From Vitis vinifera (lineage: Eukaryota > Streptophyta > Magnoliopsida > Vitales > Vitaceae), in NCBI RefSeq assembly GCF_030704535.1, contig NC_081822.1:5891501-5955500 (forward strand): DNA of 64,000 nt, in the 5' to 3' direction. Positions 51,189-62,872 of the stretch are shown here, piece after piece; positions within the stretch are counted from its first letter, which is position 1; each line of letters opens with the position of its first letter. Made by a program: the position numbers and the translations under genes. The notes below the pieces were generated by a model. That model searched no databases. It saw only the letters and a program-made list of their open reading frames with translations, and had not been told where the DNA came from.

Positions 51189-52345
51189 ACAACCCATTCA
51201 ATGAATTTATCATTATAGACAAAGGAAGGTGGATTCCATTGGGTTATTCCTTACTTCCTTGTTTATATATAAACTCATAGTAATAATTTATTGAATAATA
51301 TGGATTAATTTGTAACTCCTATATTATTATTCCCTTTTTACACATTTTCTTTTGTGTTATATTGACATTGAATGAAAATAAATAGCAAATAAATTTTTTT
51401 TCTCTTTCTTGATACACAAAAGTAATTGTATTAGTAATGTCTACTAAAGGACACACAAAAAAGGAAACAATAAATAATAATGGAAAACATGATAAGAAAA
51501 AAATAGAGAAAAATACAACAAAAATATCACGATCAATGCTTAATAAACCTGTACGTTGAATAAAAGGACATTGGCTCTACCTTCGTTTTTTCCTCTTTCC
51601 CCCTTTCATCTTAAATTATATCATTTTTTTAAGTTAAAAATAAATTTTATAAACTTAATTTCTATTAATAAATGTTTAATTAGTTATTGATTTCAATTTT
51701 TTTTTTCCGTTTTTTGGAAAAGTTTTTGGGTTCCTCACATATAGATTGTTTTTTATCTTTTCTTTGTAGTCTTATGTTTTTATTGATGTTTATTTGAATG
51801 GATTAAGAGACATTTCAAATGATGCAACATAGTTGATTTCATTTATTGCAACTAATTCAATGCATGAAATCATGGAGATGAAGTGAAGTAAAGCAATTGA
51901 ACTTGTAGCGGCAATACACCCACTATATGCCAAAATTTAAAACTTAAATTATGATTCAAGAGTATCGACAAACATCTTCACCAAGTTCATCAAAATATTA
52001 TGTCATTCAATACTATCATAACATGTTCATCCAAATCAATGATGATGTAATAAGTAAGATTTTAGATCCTTAAGTCATTTTCACTTCCTCGTAACTTTAT
52101 TTTTATTTTACGATAGATTGTTTGTTGCAAGATGAAGATCAAAAAGTATGATATAGTAAGCATGGAGATATAGTTTATCCTTACAAATAATAATAATATA
52201 AAAAAAAAAAAAAGAATAAGGAGTGGAATACAAGGATTATATGTGGCCATAAGTTTATAATGCAAGTTGCATTCGGAGGTCGGAGGTTGAGGTAGCTGGA
52301 GCAGAGGAAATATTCTAAGTCACAAGCTTCCAAAATAAGCCTACA
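51189..52345. repeat. Large tandem duplication, unit B
   Basis: It is the diverged second copy of the unit at 50165-51188. Near its end (about 52,125-52,320) it carries extra sequence absent from unit A, before the shared TTCCAAAATAAGCCT terminus. Confidence 0.65.
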
Positions 52346-53303
52346 TACAACTAATCTTTGGTGACAAGTTCCGACCAGTTCGACCTGCAGTGTTGGTTAA
52401 GCGGAACTTGTCATGATTTGAATGGGCTTTGGTGCTGGGCTGCAACAACGAACGTGTTGATCGTGTTGGGCTTGAAGGGAAAACCCACAGTGGGGCCCAT
52501 CCCATCCTCCATATCCATTAAAGGTAACTTGAATGTGATTCATTTAACAACCCTTTTTTTTAATCTATTTTTTAGTAACTAACAAGATGGGAATGAAGAA
52601 ATATGTTCTAAGTTTCTAACACGCTGCATCCCTACCACATGACCAACACAAATGATTGCGTCCATTAATTGAGTATGTACTGGTTTAGAGTGGAGAGCAC
52701 GGGTGGGTTGGTGCTTTCACCACTATTGTATGTGGTCAACTCAAAGGACGAGGTACGTTCTATTTATCCTTGTGGTTTCCCATGGGACCTGGCTAAGGTT
52801 GTAGCGTGCCCCAAACCGTCTTTGTCAACGATTGATCTATAGTATGTGGGTCGGTCCATAAAATCCGAGACTAGTGCATCACGAAAATTTTAACACTCAA
52901 ATCTTCAGTTTTTGTTTTTATTTTTTTTGTTTTTCGTACTCAAACTTCAAGGGATGATTAATCATTTTGGTGATAACGTGTAGACGGCGCCGGGCTTTAA
53001 ACATTCTTCCTTTTTTGCATGAGTTTTGCAAGGCAAGGATGATTACTATCCTTCCTTTTCTCGTTGAGTTTAGTAGTATGGCATGATGACGCTTAATCCT
53101 TTCAAATGTCCTTTTTATAGAATCGTGATTTAACTTAGAACAAGGGATATTCTTTCGACTCTTTAAGATGATCATTCTTTTTATACTCCTCTAAATGGGA
53201 AATACGCGGGTTTGGATATTTCTCATATCGGTTCTATTTTGTTGAACTTTCACAATTCATCTTATGATATTCAATATCAAATAGATAAAAAAGTTTTTGT
53301 CGC

Positions 53304-53342
<39 letters not shown>

Positions 53343-53725
53343 CTTTTTATTTTTTTAAACAGTTTTTAAAGTCATGAAAATTTTTAAGGCAAAAAACGAA
53401 TAATATCTACAAAGTTAAAAGTGTTACAAATTGCATCAAATCTACTCTTCAATTCTATTGTTTAATCTTATAACGGGTGTCATTATATTTGCATGAGGAA
53501 GGCCTTTTGGCCTAGAGTAGCCTATTTTGGATAAGGTGGTTACATGGATATTTTGTATGTTCATATTTTTAGCACTTATGACCGAATGTTTTGAATATTG
53601 CATTGACTTCTTTCATTCTTCCATTTATTCTTACATGCATGTTGAACTCTATTTACTTTTATCTTTTATACACATATTTTGCAAGGGAAGTTTTTTTCCT
53701 TAAATAGCTTGATTTTATCATTATT
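52346..53725. other. Intergenic DNA, possibly retroelement remnant
   Basis: No intact gene. A (TA)n microsatellite lies at 53306-53338. The part from about 52,850 precedes a polypurine tract and LTR-like sequence and may be decayed internal retroelement DNA, but no reverse transcriptase or integrase motif was found. Confidence 0.45.
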
Positions 53726-54900
53726 AAAAAGGGAGATTGTTGGTCCAAAAGTTATCATAATCAAGTTTTGATAATTATAAAACAGTATTAAGTCAATTAA
53801 CATCATAAATCAAGTGAAGTTTTTAGGTTTAAATAAAAAATTCTAAAAAAAAGCTTAAACAACTATGGAAGAAAATCAATGACATGAAGATTTAGACTTC
53901 TTTGGACTTTAAGTGTCATAGGAAAAATTGTAAGATGGTATTTATTGGTGCACTTGGGATTAAATTTTTTTTCTCATGAACTTAAAAGTCGGTTTCCATC
54001 CTCACTTAAGCTTAGAAGCATTGTTTTTATCATAAATTTGAATGTAATTCAATACCTCGAGTTAAATTCTTTCAAATCATGCTTAAAAAGGTTTTAAGAA
54101 GAGTTGCACATTAGTAAAAAGTTCAAATCTCAAACGAAAAGTTTTTTTATGCCTTTTAGGTGCAACGTTGAGGGATAGTTGAACCGGTTAAAATAGGGTA
54201 CATAAAACATTTTCTTTTTTCCTACTATGTAAGCAATTGAGGTTTTGTCTTAACTGGTCGAGGGTTAATTAAGCCTTAAAAACCCTAACAGTCACTTATA
54301 TGATATTAATGTCCCAACATTTTTGTTGTCAAATATTGTTTTTTATAAATTGAAAAGTTTCATTTTATTTATAGAGATGAAAACAACTATATTGAATTGA
54401 AAATCCTCTATCTTCTCACATTCAATGTTCTTTAAAAATGCATTGAATTCAAACTTATATATTCTTGAGTGCACCTCAAAATTCATCTTAACTTTCTATT
54501 GTATAGTAAGCTATAACTCTTATACAATTGGAAACATAAAAACCTTTTTTATTTATTCTTTTTAAGTGAAGATACTTCAAATTGGTAGGATACTTAAAAA
54601 GATTGTAATGCCTATTAGATTTGGTCATTCCAATTATAAAACTTAGAAGCCCGTGCTAGAAGCCTTATCAATGGAACCAGGATAAGAATTTGAGAAAAGT
54701 TAGTATAGGTGAATTACCAAACCATTATAAAATGAATAAGAACTTGAAAAAAACGAGTGTAAGCGAATTACCAAATCACTATAAAAAGAATTTGTACATT
54801 ATTTTTTTCCTTTTTCTTAATTTCTTAGTATTTTATTAGTTAATTACTTAATTTTTGCATTCGATTAAATATTTATAAAAAAATCTTAACACCCAATCCA
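53726..54900 (+). mobile_element. Ty1/copia-like 3' LTR remnant
   Basis: A polypurine tract (AAAAAGGGAGA, 53726-53736) is followed at once by TGTTGGTCCAAAAG. This is the arrangement at the 3' LTR boundary of many plant copia elements. The next 1.1 kb includes ACCGGTT- and CCCTAAC-containing sequence of a kind common in such LTRs, and ends near TTAACACCCAATCCACCC. The exact right end and any target duplication are uncertain. No upstream LTR partner is in the window. Confidence 0.4.
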
Positions 54901-55559
54901 CCCATGGAGCGATTTATTTAATTTAATTTACTATTTTTCACAAAAATAAATTTTCTCTAAAAAAATTCAAAATATAATAACAAATAGTTTGTCTCTTTTG
55001 TAACGCTAGGGACCCACTTTGAAATCATTAGGACAACTCATATCTTCAATCATAAATAGTGCAGATAGTTTGCTATTGAAGATTCTCTCATGCCAACCAA
55101 ATAATGATGCATACAAACATCATCTTCCAGAAGTAATTTTAATTTGAATCCAAAATTAATAATAGAATATAGCTTCCATAGGAGTGGGAAAAAAAATGCA
55201 TATTGTTGACTTGCATAAAGAAGTGACTGAAGCATGTGAAACACATTGTGCTACTAGGAACATCCACATCCAACTTCATAAATATACAAATACCAGATAT
55301 GTCCTCCCTTGCCAATGTGCTCCAACCATAAAGCTCAGCCTTTGCAAAACACCCAACTTTCTTGGTCATGGACCGTCTTATGCCATGACAGGTAGCCATT
55401 GTTAGCTTGTGGGCAGGTTGTAAGGATATGAAACAATGTGAATGAGCAAAATGTTGGGAAAAGAAGGCAATAAAAGAGAAGGAAAAATAATAATAAAAGA
55501 GAGAAAAAGGAAAGGGGAAAGAAGGTTGGGTTGGTAATTGTTTTAAAAAAAATATTAAA
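54901..55559. other. Intergenic DNA, no gene seen
   Basis: Mixed AT-rich sequence. Overlapping open frames on both strands at 55,050-55,405 show no domain. Confidence 0.5.
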
Positions 55560-56165
55560 TATATAAAAACAGTTTTTTAGATTTGAAAATATGTTTGGTA
55601 ATTTTTGTTTAGAAAATAGCTTTTTGATAAATTATTCCAAAAATATAAGAATTTGTTTGGTTGTGCAATTTAAAAATAGTTTTTTGTTTTTAAAACAAAA
55701 AACCAAACATCGTCATGTTTTTTTAAGCTTATTTTTAAGTTGAAAAATAAAAAATATTTTTTAAAAATAAATTTTAGAACACATCACTGTACAGACCCTA
55801 ATATTTTAATAATAATAATAATATATTGTAATTATTTTTAGTTGTTTTATGATGATGTTTTTTTTTTAAATAATTATATAAATATAGAAAATGGTTAAAA
55901 ATAAAATAATTTATAAAATTTATTTTTAATAAACATTTAAAAAGATAAATAACAAATTGAGGATATTCCAAATTCTCAAATGAACTTTTATTCATAAGTA
56001 ACATTGTAAAATTGTTTTCAATAACTGTTTTGAATTTTTTTTTTTTTTTTGAAACAAAAACTATTTTGAAAATTTGTTTTAGAAAATGATTCCCAAAAAC
56101 TATTTTTAAAAATGGGTCCCCAAAAATTGTTTTTGAAAACAGGTTTCCAATCAAATTTACGGTTT
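55560..56165. repeat. AT-rich MITE-like dispersed repeat, copy 2
   Basis: It has the same module order as the copy at 15.0 kb. Ends carry complementary-looking runs (GTTTTTAGATTTGAAAATAT on the left, TTTGAAAACAGGTTTCCAAT on the right) and several TTTTTGTTTT / AAAACAAAAA blocks. Borders are approximate. Confidence 0.45.
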
Positions 56166-56404
56166 TATAAGCAAGTCTTTGCAATTTTTCTAATCCAAAT
56201 CATTAGAATTCTTAAATAATCAAGCAAATTTATGGACTTAAAAGTTTTAAACTGTCAATTAAATTTTAAATTCTTACAAGAAAATATAACCGAAATTTAA
56301 TTATATTCTTGAAAGCTTAGAGGATTTGGAGTTGAAGTCTTGGATATTTTATTATTATTATTAAGATTTAAAGAATTCAATTGACCTTATTTGTAAATCC
56401 ATCG

Positions 56405-56800
56405 AAAATTTTAAGGGTATGTTTAACAATTATTTTTTAAAACAATTTTTTATTATTCATAATAAAAAATTTAGAAAAACTTGTTTAACTTATTTTTTGT
56501 TTTCCATTATTAAAAACATAAAATATGATGTTTTTAATGAATATCTTTTAGTTGTTTTGATGTTGTTTTCACTTGTTTTTTTATAACTGTTTAAAAATAA
56601 TAATTATACGTCATTTAGAATGATTAAAAATAAAATACCACACATAAAATTTATTTTAAAACGTATTTACAAATATTAAAAATATTTTAAATTTTCAAAC
56701 AAATTTTTCTTCTACAAAATATTAGACAACAGTTTTTAAAAATTATTATTAAATATTATTTTTTAAACTATTTTAAAAAACAATTAAGGCATATATTTCT
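56405..56800. repeat. AT-rich MITE-like dispersed repeat, copy 3
   Basis: It begins near GGGTATGTTTAACAATTATT and shares TAGTTGTTTTGATG, TAATTATAC and ATAAAATTTATTTTAAAAC-like modules with the other copies. It is non-coding. Confidence 0.45.
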
Positions 56801-57824
56801 TTAAAAATAAACATTTGATAAAATATTATTATGCATTAATATGATTGAAGACTGTTTTGTCAGAACAAATAATGATAATATAATTCAACACTCTCACCTA
56901 AACTCTCTAAATCCTTTGCTTTTTTAAAAAGCAAAAAGTAAAAACTTAGATGTGAAACTATCAAAATGCCTTATTATTCAATCTTCATTTGTCCAATACT
57001 TTAACTCTTTTTTTTTCTCTCTTTATTTTCTTTTATTTCTTACTTTGATTATTTTCCCATCATTTTTTCACTTTTTTTTTTTAAAAAAAAACTAACGAGT
57101 CACAATTAGGTGAGAGGTGATAGTTTTGACACATGATGATATTATTAAAAAATGATTCAAATTTTAATAGATTTTTGTTATCATATAACTTGTTTATTAA
57201 AAAAATTTGTGTTTATGCGTTGACTAGAATCTTTGACAAACTTGATTTTGATTTCTCTATTTAATTTATTTGCTTAATTGTGTGTCAAATATGTTTAATC
57301 AGCAACAATTTAATAATTTTATGTATTTTAAATGTTTAAAATTAAAATATATTTTCCAATTATAAATACCATTAATTATTAAATAATTTACCTACGAAAA
57401 TGTCTTATATTTCATTATACACATTAAAAATATAATAAAAACATGTAATGAAATAATAAACAGGTGTAAAAATAAGATTAAATTTACTTTTTTATATTAT
57501 AAAGATTACAATTAAATTAAATAATGAATTTAATTAAAAATTAAAAATTAAACTTGGAAGTCAAAAGGATTAAAAAATATTTTTAAAAATTAAACATGTT
57601 ATAACTGTATAAATTGATTTAAAATGTTATAATTATACTAATAGGTTATTTGTGTTGATTTATATACAATTTAATTTAACAAGATTAAATGGGTTAAATG
57701 AGTTGTGTCGTGTTATTTGTGTCATTCTAATATGATTATTAAACAAACTCCATTTAAATTAATTAAAATTATGATATTTCTTACCTTAGTACACAATTGC
57801 TATCCCTAGCTATTGAGATTTTAG
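56801..57824. other. AT-rich intergenic DNA
   Basis: No gene, and no defined repeat beyond simple AT-rich runs. Confidence 0.5.
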
Positions 57825-58135
57825 GTTTGGATGTTTAATAGATTTTTTCCAATAACAATTTTTTATTATCCATACAAAAATATTTTTACAAAAAAAACTA
57901 TTTTATATTTTCTATTATTAAGAATATAAAGTAAAGTGATTTAAAAAAATATATTTTAGTTGTTTTAAGATGTTTTCTAACGACCATTTAAAAAAATAAT
58001 TATATAAGTATGTAAAATTATTTTTAAAATATATTTAAAAGTATGATAAAAATATTTTAGGTTTCTAAATTGAATTTTGTTCTATAAAAATATTTAAAAA
58101 AATTGTTGGTAAAAACTATTTTCCAAAACCGTTAG
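57825..58135. repeat. AT-rich MITE-like dispersed repeat, copy 4
   Basis: It starts near GGATGTTTAATAG. It shares CAATTTTTTATTAT, TTTAGTTGTTTTAAGATG, ATAATTATATAAGTATGTAA and the TTTTAGGTTTCTAAATTGAA block with copies 2 and 3. It is non-coding. Confidence 0.45.
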
Positions 58136-58996
58136 CTCATCTTAACGTTTATTTTATGATCTCTTGACTTTATATTTAAAAATATTTGATAAAAAATAAA
58201 AATTTTAAAAATTATTAAAGTGTATATATATATATATATCTATTTTATCATCAATTTTATACAAATAACCGTTAATAATTAACTTTCATTGCCATTTATT
58301 CGTTGTACCGAGTATGGTATTATGGATTGGATTAGCGGGATTTACACAAAGAATCACATTTATTGACTAAAAAGTCATATATACTTATTATGGAGTTTAA
58401 TTACTTTTAAAACATATTTTAGTGGCACAATCCGTTAAAAAAGGTAAGAAATTAAAATAAATTATAAAAAGAAATTTCAATAAAAATATCAAGAAAATCA
58501 TTTTTAGAAAGTTTTTATAATATTTGAATTTTTTTATTTTTAAAGTATTAGTAAAAATAGAAACATTTCCAAAAATCATTAACCGCACTCTAAGTTTAAA
58601 TTTAGGATTTTATCTGACTTTATACTTAACATATTTCAAATGATTAAAATACGGTAAAATCACATCAAATATTCGTTCACTTTGCGATAATCTGGAAATT
58701 ATAACGTTACTAAACGACGCCGTTTACTGCTCAGACATATCAAAACGACTACGTTTTCGAGCCGCGTCACCGACATAATAAACCTCGGCCGGGCTGGGGA
58801 ATCTCCTGAATAAATCAGTTATTTGGGGCCTAATTTTGAAATCTAAAAAATCTTCTTTCTCTTCCATCTCTTTCTTTTTTTTTCTGAGATAGGTAATAAA
58901 AAATCATTCAAGCATTTTCTCTCTCTTCAGAAGCCATTGAAGCTGGGAAGGGAAATTCGAAACCTCAGATCTCGCATAAAAAACCCTAGAATTTCG
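58136..58996. other. Promoter region and leader of the BEACH-domain gene
   Basis: AT-rich to about 58,690, then more balanced with ACGACGCCGTTT-type sequence. From about 58,850 a CT-rich leader is followed by AAACCCTAGA, typical of plant 5' UTRs. Confidence 0.5.
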
Positions 58997-59017
58997 ATGG
59001 AGACACCAACCATGTGA
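58997..59017 (+). promoter_or_regulatory. Upstream ORF in the BEACH gene leader, ending in ATG-TGA
   Basis: In the presumed 5' leader exon a six-codon frame METPTM ends with ATGTGA, so an AUG-stop lies within it at 59012-59017. A third ATG at 59022 sits just before a strong donor (GATGAG|GTACGT at 59026/59027) and could be spliced into the next exon. Such elements often repress main-ORF translation; here that is inference. Confidence 0.4.
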
Positions 59018-59628
59018 TCTGATGAGGTACGTATCATTTCAATCGTTCACAACAAGAACATCTGACTCCGATTGCTCTCTCAAAATTGATCAATCTTTTA
59101 GCAATTTCATTTGGGTTCTTCATTCTATGCGCGGCGTTCCAATATCCGATAAATCAATCAATCTATTGTTTTGATGCCGAGAAAATATATTTTTTGTCCC
59201 TTTTCCGAAGAAAGCAAAAAAAAAAAAACCAACTGAATTCAGAAGGAACGGTTGTGTTAGTTATAATATATGTATATTTGTTTATTTGTTTTCGTGGACG
59301 GAAGTGACAAAAGAATAGGTCTTCTGTTTTTCCTTCCAATTTCTCAGAATATACGGATGACGCGGAAATTTGGGTATATTATTGAAAGTGTAATTGTTAT
59401 TGTTTTCTTGTTTTATAAATTATGGCTGTGAAACCTTCTTGTTTGTTCTTAATGGCGCCTGTTTACATTAGGTTTCCAAGAACGGGAAAGTTATGCTGAC
59501 TAAATTGTTATTTTCATTTATGGAAATAGAATGTTGAGCTTGGCAAAAGTGATGGGCTGGAGTGATTACGTGTATTTTAATTGTTGGATTCTGAGGTCTT
59601 GATTTGTGAATAACACTAGTGGTGAAGC

Positions 59629-62600
59629 ATGAACATTGTCAAGGGCGTTGCCGACCTTATCCGAAGGACATCTGGTGGCCAAACTGGAGAGTCTACTTCG
59701 GGGCCCCAAGTGGAGAAATTTTCTGCTCCCAGTCCGAAAATCCGGTTCAGGTATTTTATACTTGTTTAATCACTGTTTAAAAACGATTGTGCCCTATTAT
59801 ATCACTGCTTTGTGTCGGATGAATTATCAAATTCTATTCACCTGGTTGTTGTGTTATAAGTTGAACTTGGCAAACAAGTAACTTACTCTTCAACTACTGC
59901 ACTGTTATCATGCAAACAATCATTTTTGACAAACTTGATATAGCTTTGGAGGGAACACAAGTTCTTTAAATAAGTTAATAAACATGTCCAATCGAATGCT
60001 GGTGAAATAAAAGTGGTTGTGAAGTTGGTTGACTGTCTGCACCTTCAAATGGCAGTTTGAACTTAAAGACTCGAGGAAAAAGGGCCTTCACAGGAGTGTA
60101 GGACTACTATATTAGTACCGGGGAATGAACCACATCATGTATTGAACTTTGAAGGGAAAGTAGGTTTGACACCAGAAGTCATTCCTCGATCTTGAATTGC
60201 ATCTTACGGTTGAACATGGATATTAAATTGGGTGAGTGGGAAATAAGAAAATATAGAATGACAAATGAATGCATTCATGAGAAGTTGGAAGTGATAACAA
60301 TTGAGGATAAGATGAGATTGTATTGTTTTATGCATGGGTGATTGTTTGGTGCAAGTTAAGAGGAGTGACTTGAATCAATCAGATAGCACCACAAGGACAA
60401 AGAGGAAAGATAAATAGCATATGGGTTATTGCTATGTGAGAGAAGACATGATTTCTGATAAGTTAATGGAGGATACAACTCTAGATAGATCTAAACAACA
60501 AAGAAAGGTTACCTGTCAAAAAGGAAAAACAACAAAAAAGGTTAATTGAACCCAGGTAGTTGGAACTTAGGGCTTGGCAAGGAAACTTCCCATTGCTTAA
60601 TTATGTTGAATGATTGTGGCAATAGAGGAAATGCTATGTTATGACCTTTTAGTGTTATAGAGGGTAGGGGACACTGTTTGGTGGGGAACGGTTAACATGA
60701 TGAAAAATAGGGTAATGGAGAGTTCACTTAGTTGTGTCAAGTTGAGCCTTTTTTGAATATGGACAACAAAGGGTTTTTAGGTTTCTGTAGAAGCAGATTA
60801 GAGGTGAGATCAATAATTTAAAATTGGCTGGTCAGTGGATTCATATTTTTGGGGAAGATAAATAAAGTATAGAAATTTGCAACTGTAAGAACTGAACTTA
60901 AAATAGAAAAAATTAATATGGAGGACTGAAATTTAAGTAGCCAGTGCTACCTTGATATTACAAGGATAAGAAATGAACTTGATTCAAGATATCAGCACAT
61001 TATTGTTTATAGATATAAAGATGGGCTATGGACCCAGCTGCATGAATTTGTGTATGTATATATTGACAAATTTGTCATTTTATTAGAGATGGGAGTTGGG
61101 ACCATGTGAAGTGTGTTGAATTTTGAGGCAACTCCAATTAGTTAAGTTTTATGAGACACCTCTGGGACTTGTATGAAGTTTCAAGAAGACCATCTGACTG
61201 CCACTCTAAGGGCACAAGGTTGCTGGGGATTTATCCAGCAACCCAGGAAGCAAATTGGACTCTTGGACATGTTTCAGTGTGAGTCATCCTAGAGGGTTGG
61301 TTATTATTTTTAAGATGTCCTACATCTATTAACTTCTGTATTTCTTTGCCATTTGTGGGTTTTCTCCTTTCTTTCTCTTAATTGTTTAAAATGTTTTCTA
61401 TCATTTCTTAATGGTGTTGCTTTCCATATTCACGCGTCAGGTAGCTGTTGTAACTATTCATTTATGTTTAGGGATTATGGCTGCAACATCGTTTTACATA
61501 TTTGGTTTAAAGTTCATATTCACAATGTTTCTACATGCAACAAGCAAAGGTTGTATGATATTGGAAATGCTGAAGGACTACTTGTTTTAGATGCTGATGT
61601 TAGATTTCCTTTCTATGGGTTTGGACTTGGTGAAACTAAGATGTATTATTTAAAGTAAGTTACTCATTTTTTAAACCTGGGCTGGAGTCTTTTGTAGACA
61701 ACCATCTGATACATATAACCTTGCCACAACTATTGTTTTGGATGCTATGCATAGAGCTTCTTCTCTGATAAAAAATGCAGGGAGCTTCTTTTAATTTTAC
61801 TTGTTTTATTTTTATTAAGTTTCCATCACATTGTGAGTAAATTGTTGTTCGCTTTATCTTATAGTTCTTATTCTTCGTTTTCCATTTATTCCTTTCCAGT
61901 GAAGTTGGTGATGAGGCAATTCTTTGTACACTCTGGGGGAGATATGAGAATGCCATTGACAAGGTATGCTTGGAAATGTCTTGGTGGTTGATGTATATCA
62001 TGCTTTCTTATAGTGAATGAATTTTGGTCCCAAACATTACATTGAATGTCTAGTTGGACTGAAGGCAGTCCCTTATTGTAACTTTGTTCTTTGCTTCTAT
62101 TCTCAAAAGATTTATTGCCTTTGTTTCTTTGAGGTTTTCTTTGCCCTCTTGTCTGTCAGGGGAGTGTCGGGCAGTTGGTTGAATTGGTATATCTGAGAGC
62201 TTTTGAGCTGTGTAAGTAGTTGTTTGCTTCTTTTGGGTGCATTATTTTGTGCCCAGATGCACTAACTTTTTAGTCAGGAAGAGGCTTCTAAAATATCTGG
62301 TACAAAATAAGCCACTTCAAATAGGTTAATTGCTCTGTTCCAGAATTTGATTAATCTGGCATGGGCTACATGAGCCCCAAGTAGTTTACTGGATAAATTG
62401 ATAAGTCGGGCATTTCCAGCCCACCAAGCGAAACCAATGGGGCATTTAATATTCCTTTACATCTAGTTTGTATTGTTAGGGATATTACTTTCCAGCTTTC
62501 GCATTATAGTTGTCTTTTGCCTTGCCCTGCTATGAGTAAATAAAACTGTAGTGTTGTGGTGGTTGGCGGCAATCACCCTTTTTAGTACTATTATGGTAAA

Positions 62601-62872
62601 TCTTATATATTTTCTGTTTAATGATTTGAACTTTTAGGTGGAGAAGAGAAAGTTGTTATTTGTTTTCCTCAAGCAATTCTTAATTGTATACAAGAACTGG
62701 GAGCCTGTTGATTCTGGCCAGTTTCTGGACACTGCTTCCTCTGCAGCTTCAACTGGGGAGTATTCATCACGATTTGATGATATAGTGGTTGGTTGCTCAG
62801 CTGGGCATCCTGCTGAAATTATTTTGGTCCTAACCGAAGAGGTTGGACAATTGACTGCTCTAGTCACAGAGT
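59629..62872 (+). CDS. SPI: SPIRRIG-type BEACH-domain protein, N-terminal exons (partial)
   Basis: Three coding exons (59629-59750, 61900-61963, 62638-62872) join in frame to the first 140 residues. The start [20 protein letters not shown] and the blocks [20 protein letters not shown] and [20 protein letters not shown] match my recollection of the N-terminus of plant SPIRRIG/BCHA-class BEACH-WD40 proteins of about 3,600 residues. These act in endomembrane trafficking, trichome and root-hair shape, and P-body-linked salt responses. The donor of exon 3 is chosen at 62873 (T|GTAAGT); GAG|TGTAAG cannot be a GT donor, so the exon ends one base into a codon. The WD40, PH-like and BEACH parts lie beyond the window. 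A 5' leader intron starts at 59027; its acceptor before 59629 is not fixed. Confidence 0.8.

Noticed and set aside
55798-56184. Minus-strand 128-residue frame
   Set aside because: Lys/Asn/Phe-rich translation of the AT-rich repeat copy; includes no domain.
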